A DNA stretch of 64,000 bases from Acidovorax sp. MR-S7 (GCF_000400995.2 NZ_DF238950.1:136100-200099); one strand, 5' to 3'; counted from the stretch's first letter, positions 34,501 to 43,786 are shown. Notes: generated by a model not told the origin, from the letters alone. Program-made: numbers and translations.

Positions 34501-37473
34501 GGCTGCATCGAGGCTTTCCTCCGCGGGCACCTCGGGCTCCTGGGAAATCTCGGGCTCGGCGCTGGCTGCGTGCGGCTCCAGTGCGCCCTCAGGCTCTTCC
34601 AGGATGAATTCGGGCGTGATATCCGTCGCGATGAAGAACGCCTCTTCCAGTGAAGGCGCCTCCTGCACCGCAGGCTCCGCAGGAGCCTCGGCAGCGTGCG
34701 CCTCCTGCTGCGCCGCGGCCTCAACCGCCTGCTCGAAGACCGCGAAATCGATCTCTTCCGCCAGCTCCGCCGCAGTGAGCTCGGCAGGTGCGTCCTCCGG
34801 GGAGGCTGCCTCTTCGGCCTCATGGATCGAGGTGTCCGCGAAATCGTCGGCCTGCCCCAGGTCGATGTCGGGCAGCAGCAGGTCGAACTCGAGAGGCGCC
34901 GCCTCGGCCTGCGCGGGTCCGGGCATCGTATCGGCCGGGGATTCATCCTCCGGCAAGGGCACCTCGGCCGCCTCAGGCTCCTGCGGCAGCGCGGCAGGTT
35001 CGGGAACCGCTTGCGGCTGCGCAGCGCCGGGCACTTCCAGGGGCACGAGGGTGCCCTCCACGCGCATCGCATCGGCCGTGGCCTGGAATGCCTGCGGATT
35101 CCAATGGTCCGCCGATCCAGTCGCAATATCGTCCGCCCAGCGGCCAAATGCCTGCAGTGCTTCGCTCGACAATTGCAGCAGCGGCGCCTTGATGGGCTTT
35201 TGCTCCGCCAGCCAGGCATTGAGCGTCTGCTCCATGGACCATGCGGCCTCGCCAAAATCGTTCAACCCGACCATGCGCGAGCTGCCCTTGAGCGTGTGGA
35301 ACGCACGCCTGAGCGTGGTCTGCTCGCTCAGGTCTCCGGGTTCGTTGTGCAGTGCCGCGACGGCAGCCAGGCCGTTGGCCACCACTTCCCGCGCTTCCTC
35401 CAGGAAGATGTCCAGGAGTTCGTCCTCCCCATCGTCGTCCTGCGGCACGGGAGGGGCCACGCTGGCCGGCTCCGCCGCATCGGGCGCGGGTACGTCCAGA
35501 GGCACGGGGGACGACACCGCGGCCTCTTGCGTGGCCGGCAATGAAAAATCCAGGTCGACCAGCAGGGCGGGTGCGGTGTCCTGCGCGGGCGAGGGCTCGG
35601 TGAGTTCCGGCGCATCGGGAAACGCCAGTTCGGCTTCGGGCTCCTGGCCACGCGACTCGAGCGCGGCCTCGGCCTCTCGCGGGCTGTCGGCAGCGCGCGT
35701 GCGCACACGCCCCATGAGGATCCGCAGCTCTCCCAGTTCCTCGTCGTAGACGAAGAGCTTGCGCGCCATCGTGCGCTGGTAGCTCAGCATGTCGATGAGA
35801 AAGCCCAGCGCGCCCAGGCTGTTGCCGAGCTTTTCGAAGACGCCCTGGCGCTCCTGCGCGGGGATATCGTTGATCAGCAGGCGCTCGACGGTATCGCGCA
35901 TGCGCACCACCGCCAGCGATGCCTGGTCCAAGCCGAGCACCGAAAGAACGCCCCGCATCTGCTGCAGGCAGCCCGGCACGGGCTTGAGCGCCGCGACGTC
36001 CTCCGGGTTGCGGAAGAACTGGTCCATGGACTTCTCGGCTTCCGCCAGCGTCGCGCGCAATTCGTCCACCACGCTGCCCATGGTCTGGTGGTCGCTCACG
36101 CGGCGGTACAGCTCCTCCATCCACTGCTCGAGCGGCTGGGGCTCGCCGCCCGCGGCCACACCGTCGAGCCGGTCGGCCAGGCGCGCTGCGCGCTCGGCCA
36201 TGTACTCCTGGGCCACGTCCAGCTCCTCGAAGGACGCCTGCAGGTACAGGACCGAGGTGGCCACTTCCATGGCCAGTGCCGCCGACGGCGGTTCTCCCGC
36301 GCGCGTGGTCGCCTCGACGGCACGCGTCAGCGCCTGGGCCAGCGGTTCACTGTCCGGATGGAGCTTGCGCAGCGAATCGCACACCAGGCTGAACTGGTCG
36401 GCGGCTGGCTTGAGCTTGAGGCGGTCCCCGCCCGCCAGCGCAGACCACGTCTCCGTCGCGGCCGCGATGCGCTTGCGCGCCTGGGCCAGGAGGGCCGGGT
36501 CGAACAGGCCGAAACGCGGGGTGTCGTAGTCCACCGGCTTGTACCGGTCCAGCCCGAAGGCCTGCCGCACGGCGAGCAGCGCGGGCGCATCGGCGGCCGT
36601 GCGTGCCGCATCGGCCTGGGCGCAGAAGAACAGCAGGTCTTGCACCAGGCGGTCGGCAATGGCGCCATCGCCCTTGGCCAGGGCCGCATACTGCATCAGC
36701 ACGCGCGAGGCCACGCGCTTGACGTACACGTCCGGCTTGAGCATGCCATGGGCCAGCGCTTCGAAGAAGCCAGCGCAGATCTTCCAGAACGCGCGCGATT
36801 GCCGGTCGGTCTGCGCTGCCGCGAACCCCATGCAGGTGTTCTGCATATCCGCCGCGGCGCCCGCGTCGGCGTTCTTGACGATGCGCAGCACGGCGCTGTC
36901 CAGGCGTGCGCGCGCCTCGGCACCATAGGGCAACGGCGTTTCGGGCACCGGCAGGTCGGGCTCGCGGAAGCGCCGCTCCACCGGCCACAGGTCGGCCGGG
37001 TGCACGCGGTCCGCTCCCGCCAGGGCCTGGGCCTCGCGATACTGCGGGAACAAGGCCACGGGAGACACCTGCTTGCCGGCAAGCACGTTCTCCAGGTATT
37101 CGACCAGGGCGAAGCTCGCGCGCTCGATCACCTCAGCCGCATCGTCGCTGCACAGTTCGGGCCGCTGAACAAAGCGCTGCACGGCGGTTTCCATGGCCCG
37201 CAGCACCAGCGCCGGCGGAGTCATGCCCACCATTTCGAGCGCGCCGCTGGCCTGGTGCAACTGCTGGCGTGCGATGCGCAGCGCGCCCGCATCCAGCGAA
37301 GCCAGGTCGGATTCCCGGGCGACCTCCGCGTCACGCACAAACCTGCGCATGGCCTTGACGGCTCCGTCCAAGGATTTGCGCAGCTCGTCAAGCACCCATG
37401 CGAGGGGCCCGAGGTCCTGCTCACCCTGGGCCCAATCGGCACCCGGAGCGTTTGCGGCATCGATAGATGACAT
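31546..37473 (-). CDS. chpA: Pilus chemosensory hybrid kinase ChpA (PilL-like)
   Basis: This is the central kinase of the type IV pilus chemosensory system. The 1975-residue protein has an N-terminal Hpt-like helical region with a degenerate motif. Three phospho-transfer motifs can be read: FHTLKGSSRMVG (His726), HSLAGSSATVG (His1051) and LHTLKGSARLAG (His1244). Acidic Ala/Glu-rich linkers separate them. CheA-type dimerisation and HATPase domains follow (about 1350-1690; N-box LLRNCAGHGIE, G-box DDGAGLDIDR and GRGIGMDVVR). A CheW-like domain comes next, and a C-terminal receiver domain (1851-1970, Asp1899). It lies 47 bp after pilJ. PilG and PilH are its likely output regulators. Confidence 0.94.
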   Translation of the reverse strand: MSSIDAANAPGADWAQGEQDLGPLAWVLDELRKSLDGAVKAMRRFVRDAEVARESDLASLDAGALRIARQQLHQASGALEMVGMTPPALVLRAMETAVQRFVQRPELCSDDAAEVIERASFALVEYLENVLAGKQVSPVALFPQYREAQALAGADRVHPADLWPVERRFREPDLPVPETPLPYGAEARARLDSAVLRIVKNADAGAAADMQNTCMGFAAAQTDRQSRAFWKICAGFFEALAHGMLKPDVYVKRVASRVLMQYAALAKGDGAIADRLVQDLLFFCAQADAARTAADAPALLAVRQAFGLDRYKPVDYDTPRFGLFDPALLAQARKRIAAATETWSALAGGDRLKLKPAADQFSLVCDSLRKLHPDSEPLAQALTRAVEATTRAGEPPSAALAMEVATSVLYLQASFEELDVAQEYMAERAARLADRLDGVAAGGEPQPLEQWMEELYRRVSDHQTMGSVVDELRATLAEAEKSMDQFFRNPEDVAALKPVPGCLQQMRGVLSVLGLDQASLAVVRMRDTVERLLINDIPAQERQGVFEKLGNSLGALGFLIDMLSYQRTMARKLFVYDEELGELRILMGRVRTRAADSPREAEAALESRGQEPEAELAFPDAPELTEPSPAQDTAPALLVDLDFSLPATQEAAVSSPVPLDVPAPDAAEPASVAPPVPQDDDGEDELLDIFLEEAREVVANGLAAVAALHNEPGDLSEQTTLRRAFHTLKGSSRMVGLNDFGEAAWSMEQTLNAWLAEQKPIKAPLLQLSSEALQAFGRWADDIATGSADHWNPQAFQATADAMRVEGTLVPLEVPGAAQPQAVPEPAALPQEPEAAEVPLPEDESPADTMPGPAQAEAAPLEFDLLLPDIDLGQADDFADTSIHEAEEAASPEDAPAELTAAELAEEIDFAVFEQAVEAAAQQEAHAAEAPAEPAVQEAPSLEEAFFIATDITPEFILEEPEGALEPHAASAEPEISQEPEVPAEESLDAAAAVPVDEAVKVIEHLRIGIPLYNVYLNEADEWSRRLVTSLQEWSLELHRPLPDTAVALAHSLAGSSATVGFAALSEMARMLEHALQHVQLQPRGLPEQAQCFNAAADDIRRLLHQFAAGFLKEPNAQLLEQLQAILQTEVTSGMAQLEDEAAEGEGADAVEAPAPLAVARALPSAQPATELDRDQLIDDAIAHAVASSVDDDIDVLDIIDPDLFPIFEEEALELLPTLGAALRQWSARPENLGARSELLRALHTLKGSARLAGAMRLGEMAHRMETAVEQIDTEAVTAQDIEPLLASFDGLQASFDALRTIGAQPLTEPVAVPAAALPDEPAAAAPAAELAASRPKPLAVAPVARPVASVPARTAGGQSVRVRAQLLDRLVNQAGEVMIARSRLDARMTQLRGSLDDLTGNLERLRQQMRDIEVQAESQMQSRLALSRDSAAGFDPLEFDRFTRVQELTRMMAESVNDVATVQRNMQRAMEGAEDDLIAQGRQARELQRDLLRTRMVEFEGISERLYAVVRQASKETGKQIKLDISGGSIEMDRGVLDRMTPAFEHLLRNCAGHGIEAPEARVAAGKPAVGTITIALRHEGNDVSVEFRDDGAGLDIDRIRAKAVAQGLIAQDAPLTDADAAQLIFMPGFSTATEVTGLAGRGIGMDVVRSEVNALGGRIETGTAAGRGSSFRMVLPLTTAVTQVVMLRAGTLTFGVPASLIEIVRRTKGAELDAAYAGHSFHDGMGDLPFYWAGALLQASARSQEVAGKSRPVVILRSASQRIAVHVDEVLGNQEVVVKNLGPQLSRLPGLAGMSVLASGAVVLIYNPVALSTVYGEQVRSATHAPAVAEAPATPEAAPQASASQVPLVLVVDDSITVRRVTQRLLQREGYRVALAADGLQALERLQEERPAVVLSDIEMPRMDGFDLARNIRADAALHGLPIIMITSRIAQKHRDHAMELGVNHYLGKPYSDEELLSLVQHYTRQAAEVPSA

Positions 37474-37520
37474 GGATGCGTCCCCGGCTGTCGCGCAGCC
37501 AGTTCGTTGAAGGGATGGGC

Positions 37521-39788
37521 TCAGGCGATCTTGAACCGTGCCACGGACTGCCGCAGTTCCTCGGCCATGTGGGACAGCTCGCGCACCTGCTGCGCCGTCG
37601 TGCGGGTGCCTTCACCCGTCTGCTCCGTCACCGCGAAGATGTGCTGGATGTTGTCGGCCACGCCGTTGGCCAGTTCCGCCTCGCGCGACGTGGAGGACGA
37701 GATCTGCTCGATCAGCTCCGCGAGGCGGCGCGACACCTGGTCGATCTCGGACAGCGCGGTACCGGCGCTGTCGGACAACCGCGCCCCCTCGACCACGCCC
37801 TGCGTGGAGCGCTCCATGGCGGCCACCGCATCCTGCGTGTCGGTCTGAATCGCCTTCACGAGCGCCGAGATCTGGCGCGTGGCGTCCGCTGAGCGTTCGG
37901 CCAGGCGCTGCACTTCCTCGGCCACCACCGAGAAGCCGCGGCCGGCTTCACCGGCGGATGCGGCCTGGATGGCGGCGTTCAGGGCCAGCACGTTGGTCTG
38001 CTCGGTAATGTCGGAAATCAGCTCGGTGATTTCGCCGATCTCCTGCGACGATTCGCCCAGGCGCTTGATGCGCTTGGACGTTTCCTGGATCTGGTCGCGG
38101 ATGGCGTTCATGCCGCCGATGGCGTTCTGCACGGCCTGCAGGCCGGAGTCTGCGGCCTGGAGCGACTGGCGGGCCACCGAGGCCGATTCCTGCGCCTGGG
38201 CGGACACGTCGTTGATGCGCGATGCCATGTCCAGCACCGAGCGGCCCGTTTCCCGGATTTCGCGCAGCTGCTCGGTGGAGGCGGCCAGCAGCTCCGTGGA
38301 AGTGCTGTCCACCTGCGCCGTGGTCTGTGCCACGCGGGCAGCGGTGTTCTGCACGCTGCCCACCAGCTGGCGCAGCTCTTCCACCGTGTAGTTCACGGAG
38401 TCGGCGATGGCGCCCGTGATGTCCTCGGTCACCGTGGCTTCCTGGGTCAGGTCGCCCTCGGCCACCGACTGCAGTTCGTTCATGAGACGCAGAATGGCGG
38501 CTTGGTTGGCATCGTTGACGCGCTTGGCCTCCTGCTCCTGGCGCTTGGCATCGCGTTGCAGCGCTTCGGCGGCGGACTGGCGGTTGCGGCTGTCCAGCAG
38601 CTGCACGCGGGAAATGCCCACGCCGCACAGCAGAACGAAGAGGCCGGCGACGGCCAGGGCCGCGAACTGCCCCGCCCCCATGCCCGACTGGGCCGACAGC
38701 TTGGCCTGCAGGCCCTCGAGCTGGCGTCGCAGCGGCTCGCTGTCGGCAATGATGGCCGATTGCGCTTCCCGCGCGGACACCAGGCCCTGCAGGTTGCCCA
38801 GGATGGCGCCGGCCTGCGTGCGCGTCTGCTCGTAGAGCTTGATCAGCGCGTCAAGCTGCTCGCGCGTCTGCGCATCGCGCGTGGGAGACAGGCGCAGGTC
38901 GGCGCTGCCGTCCAGCATGCCCTGGGCGATCTCCTTGAAGGAGTTCAGGTCCTTGCCCAGCAGGAACACGGCTTCGGGACTCACGCCTTCGGTGGTCTGG
39001 AATTCGTTGGCGGACTTGCCGATGCGCTGCGTGAGCATCACGAGCTGGCCCGCGGCGGAGATGTCCGACGCCGGCGCGTTCTGCTGCAGCTTGAGCGACG
39101 ACACGGTTTCCGCGATCTCCAGCAGATCGGAGGACTGGCGGTTGATGGTGCGCAGGGCGTCGCCGACCTGGGTCAGGATCTTCTGCTGGCCCATCACCAC
39201 CTTGGCATTGCGCTCTGCGCGCTCCATCAGCGGCGTGATGGCGTCCAGTTCAGGCTTGAACGGCTCGCCCAGGGCCTGCACGTCCAGCTCGCCATCGCCG
39301 TTGCCCAGCGCACGCACGTTGCGCGCCAGCACGCCCGAGCTTTCCACCACGTCGGGGAACGCCTGCGGGCTGCCCACCAGGGCCTGCGACACCGACTTGG
39401 CCAGGCGCTGCGACTGCATCAGCGATTGGCCCGTGGCGGCCAGCTGCTGCGCGGAGCGGTTGGCCTGCTGCAGCACCCAGCCTGCGATCAGCGCCAGCAC
39501 CACCAGGCCCACGCCCAGCAGCAGCAGCAGGCGCCGCTGGTGGCTGGCCGCGGTGGCGCGCCCCAGCAGGGGCAGCGCCACCATGTCCTCGTCGGCGAAT
39601 TCGCCGTCTCCGTACTGCGAGGGCACGCCCGGGTCGCCCTGGACGCTGTGCATGGCATCGGCCTGGTAGGCCTCGGACAGCGCGCCGACAGCCAGGGGAT
39701 CCTGACCCGCGTCCTGCAGATTCGGATCGGCGTCCGGGTCGGCGGGTTTGCGGTTGAACAGTTTTCCGAGGGAATTGACGACGGACAT
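37521..39788 (-). CDS. pilJ: Type IV pilus methyl-accepting chemoreceptor PilJ
   Basis: PilJ is the membrane receptor that feeds the Chp kinase. The 755-residue protein has an N-terminal polar segment, membrane helix 1 (about 84-105) and a PilJ-type periplasmic sensor with two similar helical modules. Membrane helix 2 is at about 380-397, followed by HAMP and a coiled-coil signalling domain with hairpin tip EISDITEQTNVLALNAAIQAASAGEAGRGFSVVAEEVQRLAER or close to it (near 630-670). The long cytoplasmic N-terminus before helix 1 (about 80 residues) is unusual compared with standard chemoreceptors but known in PilJ of this group. Confidence 0.94.
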   Translation of the reverse strand: MSVVNSLGKLFNRKPADPDADPNLQDAGQDPLAVGALSEAYQADAMHSVQGDPGVPSQYGDGEFADEDMVALPLLGRATAASHQRRLLLLLGVGLVVLALIAGWVLQQANRSAQQLAATGQSLMQSQRLAKSVSQALVGSPQAFPDVVESSGVLARNVRALGNGDGELDVQALGEPFKPELDAITPLMERAERNAKVVMGQQKILTQVGDALRTINRQSSDLLEIAETVSSLKLQQNAPASDISAAGQLVMLTQRIGKSANEFQTTEGVSPEAVFLLGKDLNSFKEIAQGMLDGSADLRLSPTRDAQTREQLDALIKLYEQTRTQAGAILGNLQGLVSAREAQSAIIADSEPLRRQLEGLQAKLSAQSGMGAGQFAALAVAGLFVLLCGVGISRVQLLDSRNRQSAAEALQRDAKRQEQEAKRVNDANQAAILRLMNELQSVAEGDLTQEATVTEDITGAIADSVNYTVEELRQLVGSVQNTAARVAQTTAQVDSTSTELLAASTEQLREIRETGRSVLDMASRINDVSAQAQESASVARQSLQAADSGLQAVQNAIGGMNAIRDQIQETSKRIKRLGESSQEIGEITELISDITEQTNVLALNAAIQAASAGEAGRGFSVVAEEVQRLAERSADATRQISALVKAIQTDTQDAVAAMERSTQGVVEGARLSDSAGTALSEIDQVSRRLAELIEQISSSTSREAELANGVADNIQHIFAVTEQTGEGTRTTAQQVRELSHMAEELRQSVARFKIA

Positions 39789-39834
39789 GGTGCTGCCTTA
39801 TGGAAGAAACACAAGCACGGGTTGCTGAGTGAAC

Positions 39835-40362
39835 TCAAGCACTGATGCTGAGAAACGCGGGATGCTGGGAAAGGGCCTGCAGATTCAGTTCCTGCCAGCG
39901 CGTGCCCTGGGAATCGAGATAGGTGGTGCCGAAATAGGGCGGCGCATCGTCCTGCGCGGGCTCGGACGATACGAAGGCTTCGGCGCCGCGCAGTCCTGCC
40001 AGCTTGTCGACGAGCAGCGCGGCGTTCACCTCCAGCGCCCCGTTCAGTGCCAGCAGGCTGGACTCGGCCAGAGCCTGGTCCGAACGCGCCGCGGAGGCGC
40101 CGAGCAGCGCAGCGAGGTCCACGACGCCCGTCAGCGACCCGCGCAGGTTGGCCACGCCCAGGAACCATGGCTGGGTGTAGGGCACGGCCTGCACGCCGCC
40201 CCAGGGGAAAATCTCTCCCGATTGCCCCAGGGGAAGAAGGAAACGGCTGCCGGCGGATTCCACGGCCAGCCAGGACGAGACGGACGACCCCTCTCCCCGC
40301 GCGGCCTGCAGCCGTGCCGCGAGGCGTGTCTGGAGCTCTTTCAGCGCTTCACGATTGGCCAT
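39835..40362 (-). CDS. pilI: CheW-like adaptor PilI
   Basis: This is a 175-residue CheW-domain protein that links PilJ to ChpA. The pattern GSRFLLPLGQSGEI...VPYTQPWFLGVANLRGSLTGVVDLAALLG is the CheW core. ATG at 40362 was chosen because the longer in-frame extension overlies pilH. It lies between pilH and pilJ with short gaps, in the usual pilGHIJ order. Confidence 0.92.
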   Translation of the reverse strand: MANREALKELQTRLAARLQAARGEGSSVSSWLAVESAGSRFLLPLGQSGEIFPWGGVQAVPYTQPWFLGVANLRGSLTGVVDLAALLGASAARSDQALAESSLLALNGALEVNAALLVDKLAGLRGAEAFVSSEPAQDDAPPYFGTTYLDSQGTRWQELNLQALSQHPAFLSISA

Positions 40363-40382
40363 GGGCGAACAGCGGTCAGCCT

Positions 40383-40748
40383 TTAGTTGAGCGCGTCGAT
40401 CTTGGCCTGCAGCTCGGCAGGATCCACGGGCTTGGTAATGTAGCCGCGCGCACCCTGGCGCATGCCCCAGACGCGGTCCGTCTCCTGGTTCTTGCTCGTG
40501 CACATGATGATGGGCACGTCGGCATACTGCGGATCGCGGGAAATGGCGCGCGTCAGCTGGAAACCGTTCTGGCCGGGCATGACGACGTCCATGAGGATCA
40601 GGTCGGGCTTTTCCTCGGCCAGGCGGCGGAAGGCCTCGTCCGCGTTCTCCGCCGTGCGCACCTGCATGCCTTTCTTTTGCAGCAAATCGGTCAGAAACAT
40701 CAACTCGGTCTTCGAGTCGTCAACCACCAATACCTTCTGGATCGGCAT
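40383..40748 (-). CDS. pilH: Pilus response regulator PilH
   Basis: This is a 121-residue single receiver domain: acidic pair in VLVVDDSKTE, phospho-acceptor Asp in LILMDVVMPGQNGF, Thr in IIMCTSKNQETD, Lys in YITKPVDPAEL. It has no output domain. PilH opposes or tunes PilG in controlling pilus motors and cAMP in Pseudomonas. Its ATG overlaps the pilG stop by one base (TAATG, 40746-40750). Confidence 0.94.
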   Translation of the reverse strand: MPIQKVLVVDDSKTELMFLTDLLQKKGMQVRTAENADEAFRRLAEEKPDLILMDVVMPGQNGFQLTRAISRDPQYADVPIIMCTSKNQETDRVWGMRQGARGYITKPVDPAELQAKIDALN

Positions 40749-41152
40749 TACATAGCTCCTTGTTGCGCATTTCCGAATTGCTGCACTGCCTGCAGCAATT
40801 GGTCTTTGGTAAATGGTTTGGTGAGATATTCCTGGCAGCCGACCATGCGGCCGCGCGCCTTGTCGAAAACCCCATCCTTGGACGACAGCATCACCACCGG
40901 GGTATCCGCGAAACGGGCATTGCGCTTGATGATGGCGCAGGTCTGATAACCATCGAGCTTGGGCATCAGGATGTCGCAGAAAATCAATTGCGGCTGGTAA
41001 TCGTTGACTTTGGCCAAGGCATCGAAGCCGTCGTCGGCCAGCAGCACCTCGTGCCCCCCCTGCTTGAGGAAGATCTCGGCGCTGCGCCGGATCGTATTGC
41101 TGTCATCCACCACGAGGACCCTGAACGTGGGGCCGGTTGTTGTCGTAGCCAA
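40748..41152 (-). CDS. pilG: Pilus response regulator PilG
   Basis: This is a 134-residue single receiver domain: VLVVDDSNTIRR, phospho-acceptor Asp in FCDILMPKLDGYQT, LSSKDGVFDKAR, and YLTKPFTKDQLL. The match to PilG proteins is strong, including the SSKDGVFDKARG segment. It promotes pilus extension in Pseudomonas. It is the first gene of the pilG-H-I-J-chpA unit and follows the rubredoxin gene by 51 bp, so the two may be transcribed together. Confidence 0.94.
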   Translation of the reverse strand: MATTTTGPTFRVLVVDDSNTIRRSAEIFLKQGGHEVLLADDGFDALAKVNDYQPQLIFCDILMPKLDGYQTCAIIKRNARFADTPVVMLSSKDGVFDKARGRMVGCQEYLTKPFTKDQLLQAVQQFGNAQQGAM

Positions 41153-41203
41153 TTCTCACTGCTCCTGACAATAACGATAAACAACGCTGGCAGGAGCCGC
41201 GCC

Positions 41204-41377
41204 TCAAATCTGGACCATCTCGAAGTCTTCCTTGCGGGCCCCGCATTCCGGACAGGTCCAATTCATAGGGACATCCTCCCAGCGGGTTTGGGGTGGAATG
41301 CCGTGCTCGGGAGATCCCGCTGCTTCGTCATATATCCAACCGCAAATCAAGCACATCCAAGTCTTGGGATCCGTCAC
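41204..41377 (-). CDS. Rubredoxin
   Basis: I translated this 57-residue gene by hand from the minus strand. It has two iron-binding knuckles, MCLICGWIYDE and NWTCPECGARKEDFE, giving the Cys4 site of rubredoxins, and the conserved hydrophobic core (WIYDEAAGSPEHGIPPQTRWEDVP). The start is GTG at 41377 (TDPKTWMC...). Rubredoxin carries single electrons in the cytoplasm. A rubredoxin gene next to pilG is a common arrangement in beta-proteobacteria. It diverges from thiD. Confidence 0.9.
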   Translation of the reverse strand: MTDPKTWMCLICGWIYDEAAGSPEHGIPPQTRWEDVPMNWTCPECGARKEDFEMVQI

Positions 41378-41471
41378 AGCTTAAGGGGCCTTCACATAGA
41401 ATGCAACGATTGTATCTAGTGATCACTGCGGGATGCAGCTTTCGTGCCACCGTTTACGCTGGCACTTCTTC

Positions 41472-42410
41472 ATGAGCACGAATACCCCTTCTCCCCTGGA
41501 TGACACGGCCGCGCAGGCCGATAGCGGCGAAGCCGCTTCGCCCATCTGCGTGATGGTCTTCAACGCCAACGACCCCAGCGGCGCGGGCGGCCTCGCGGGC
41601 GACATCGCCGCGGTGGCCTCGGTCGGCGGGCACCCCGTGCCCGTCGTGACCGGCACCTACGCGCGCGACAGCGCGGAGATCTTCGAGCACTTCGCCTTCG
41701 ACGAGGACACCGTGGCCGAACAGGCCCGCGCCGTGCTGGAGGACATGCCCGTGCAGGCCATCAAGGTCGGCTTCGTCGGCAGCCCCGAGAACCTCAGTAC
41801 CATCGCCGAGATCGCGGCCGACTACGCGCAGGTGCCCGTGATCGCCTACATGCCCGACCTGTCCTGGTGGAGCGACGACGCCATCGACCAGTACCACGAC
41901 GCCTTCCGCGAGCTGCTGCTGCCGCAGACCTCGGTGTTGGTGGGCAACCACAGCACGCTGTGGCGCTGGCTGCTGCCGGACTGGAGCAGCGAGCGCAGCC
42001 CCTCCGCGCGCGACCTGGCCATGGCCGCGTCGGAAAGCGGCGTGCCCTACCTGCTCGTGACCGGCGTGCCCCTGCCGGAGCAGCACATCGACAACGTGCT
42101 CGCCTCGCCCCAGTCGGTGCTGGGCAACGGCAAGTTCGAGCGCTTCGAGGCCACCTTCATCGGCGCGGGCGACACCCTCTCGGCCACGCTGGCCGCCCTG
42201 GTGGCCAGCGGCTGCGACCTGGGCGAGGCCACCAGCGAGGCACTGACCTACCTCGACGGCTGCCTGGAGCACGGCTTTCGCCCCGGCATGGGCCACGTGC
42301 TGCCCGACCGGATGTTCTGGGCCCAGCCCGACGATGATGATGACGATGACGAGCCCGCAGCCGACCCCATCGCAGGCTTCGAGATGCCACCCCATGACAC
42401 CAAGCACTGA
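41472..42410 (+). CDS. thiD: Hydroxymethylpyrimidine/phosphomethylpyrimidine kinase
   Basis: ThiD phosphorylates the pyrimidine moiety of thiamine twice. The 312-residue protein has a ribokinase-type fold: [21 protein letters not shown] near the start, [14 protein letters not shown], and the catalytic block [19 protein letters not shown] near residue 238 with the Asp of GAGD. The ATG at 41472 was chosen. The C-terminus has an acid run (DDDDDDDE) in its last 25 residues, absent from most ThiD proteins. The last 17 bases overlap hemL. It is divergent from the rubredoxin gene. Confidence 0.9.
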   Translation: MSTNTPSPLDDTAAQADSGEAASPICVMVFNANDPSGAGGLAGDIAAVASVGGHPVPVVTGTYARDSAEIFEHFAFDEDTVAEQARAVLEDMPVQAIKVGFVGSPENLSTIAEIAADYAQVPVIAYMPDLSWWSDDAIDQYHDAFRELLLPQTSVLVGNHSTLWRWLLPDWSSERSPSARDLAMAASESGVPYLLVTGVPLPEQHIDNVLASPQSVLGNGKFERFEATFIGAGDTLSATLAALVASGCDLGEATSEALTYLDGCLEHGFRPGMGHVLPDRMFWAQPDDDDDDDEPAADPIAGFEMPPHDTKH

Positions 42411-43704
42411 CCGCAACACCACCCTGTTCGAACGCGCCAAGGCGCTCATCCCCGGCGGCGTCAACTCGCCTGTGCGCGCCTTCCGCGCCGTGGGCGGCAC
42501 GCCGCGCTTCATCGCGCGCGCGCAAGGCGCCTACATGTGGGACGCCGATGGGCAGCGCTTCATCGACTACATCGGCTCCTGGGGCCCGATGATCCTGGGC
42601 CACGGCCACCCGGCCGTGCTGGAGGCCGTACAAAAGGCCGCGCTGGAAGGCTTCAGCTTCGGCGCGCCCACCGAGCGCGAGGTGGAGCTGGCCGAGGAGA
42701 TCATCCGCCACGTGCCGTCGATGGAGATGATCCGCCTGGTCAGCTCCGGCACCGAGGCGGGCATGAGCGCCATCCGCCTGGCGCGCGGCGCCACGGGGCG
42801 CAGCAAGATCATCAAGTTCAACGGCTGCTACCACGGCCACGCCGACTCGCTGCTGGTCAAGGCCGGCTCGGGCCTGGCCACCTTCGGCCACGCCACCAGC
42901 GCGGGCGTGCCGCCCGAGGTGGTGCAGCACACGCTGGTGCTCGAATACAACGACGTGGCGCAGCTCGAAGAGGCCTTCGCGCTGCACGGCAAGGATGTGG
43001 CCTGCGTGATCATGGAGCCGATCGCGGGCAACATGAACTTCGTGCGCGCCAGCGTGCCCTTCATGCGCCGCGCGCGCGAGCTGTGCACGCAGCACGGCGC
43101 GCTGCTGGTCATCGACGAGGTGATGACGGGCTTCCGCGTGGCGCTGGGCAGTGCGCAGAGCCTGTATGCGCAGCAGATCCCCGGCTTCGCACCCGACCTC
43201 ACGGTGCTCGGCAAGGTCATCGGCGGCGGCATGCCGCTGGCCGCCTTCGGCGGGCCGCGCGCCATCATGGAGCAGCTCGCGCCGCTGGGCCCGGTCTACC
43301 AGGCCGGCACGCTCTCGGGCAACCCCGTGGCCACGGCCTGCGGCCTTGCCACCCTGCGCGAAATCGCCAAGCCCGGCTTCTACGAGCAGCTGGCCGCGCG
43401 CACGCGCGCGTTGATCGGTGGGCTGGCAGGTGCGGCGCAGGCCGAGGGCGTGGACTTCTGCGCCGACAGCGAGGGCGGCATGTTCGGCTTCTTCCTGCTG
43501 CCCGCGCTGCCGCAGAACTACCCCGAGGTGCTCACCACCGACGGCGCGCGCTTCAACCAGCTCTTCCACGGCCTGCTGGAGCGCGGCGTGTACATCGCAC
43601 CCGCGCTGTACGAGGCCGGCTTCGTGAGCGCGGCGCACACGGCGGCGGACGTCGAGGCCACCGTGGCGGCTGCACGCGAGGTTTTCAAGGCGCTCTCAAA
43701 ATAG
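42394..43704 (+). CDS. hemL: Glutamate-1-semialdehyde 2,1-aminomutase
   Basis: HemL converts glutamate-1-semialdehyde to 5-aminolevulinate, the start of tetrapyrrole synthesis. The 436-residue protein is a PLP enzyme with [13 protein letters not shown] at the start, the binding motif [16 protein letters not shown], and the PLP Lys274 in [20 protein letters not shown] at 42394 is inside the end of thiD, which suggests translational coupling. Haem from this path would feed the many c-type cytochromes encoded nearby. Confidence 0.96.
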   Translation: MTPSTDRNTTLFERAKALIPGGVNSPVRAFRAVGGTPRFIARAQGAYMWDADGQRFIDYIGSWGPMILGHGHPAVLEAVQKAALEGFSFGAPTEREVELAEEIIRHVPSMEMIRLVSSGTEAGMSAIRLARGATGRSKIIKFNGCYHGHADSLLVKAGSGLATFGHATSAGVPPEVVQHTLVLEYNDVAQLEEAFALHGKDVACVIMEPIAGNMNFVRASVPFMRRARELCTQHGALLVIDEVMTGFRVALGSAQSLYAQQIPGFAPDLTVLGKVIGGGMPLAAFGGPRAIMEQLAPLGPVYQAGTLSGNPVATACGLATLREIAKPGFYEQLAARTRALIGGLAGAAQAEGVDFCADSEGGMFGFFLLPALPQNYPEVLTTDGARFNQLFHGLLERGVYIAPALYEAGFVSAAHTAADVEATVAAAREVFKALSK

Positions 43705-43705
43705 G

Positions 43706-43786
43706 AGCTGCTTGCGCTTTTCGTTCAATGATTTTGGATAGTTTTCCTATCTAAGCCATTGAATGACAGGCGCTGGCAGCTATTCT
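43706..43786. repeat. Dispersed AGCGCTT repeat, copy 4, forming a long hairpin
   Basis: agctgcttgcgcttttcgttcaatg (left) and cattgaatgacaggcgctggcagct (right) form a stem of about 25 bp with roughly 80 percent pairing around a loop of about 30 bases. It lies between the convergent ends of hemL and the ABC permease gene, and a T-run follows, so it could end transcription from both sides. Confidence 0.72.

Noticed and set aside
31582-34653. Open frame of about 1000 codons on the plus strand opposite chpA
   Set aside because: chpA has many conserved kinase and receiver motifs in this stretch; the opposite frame has none.
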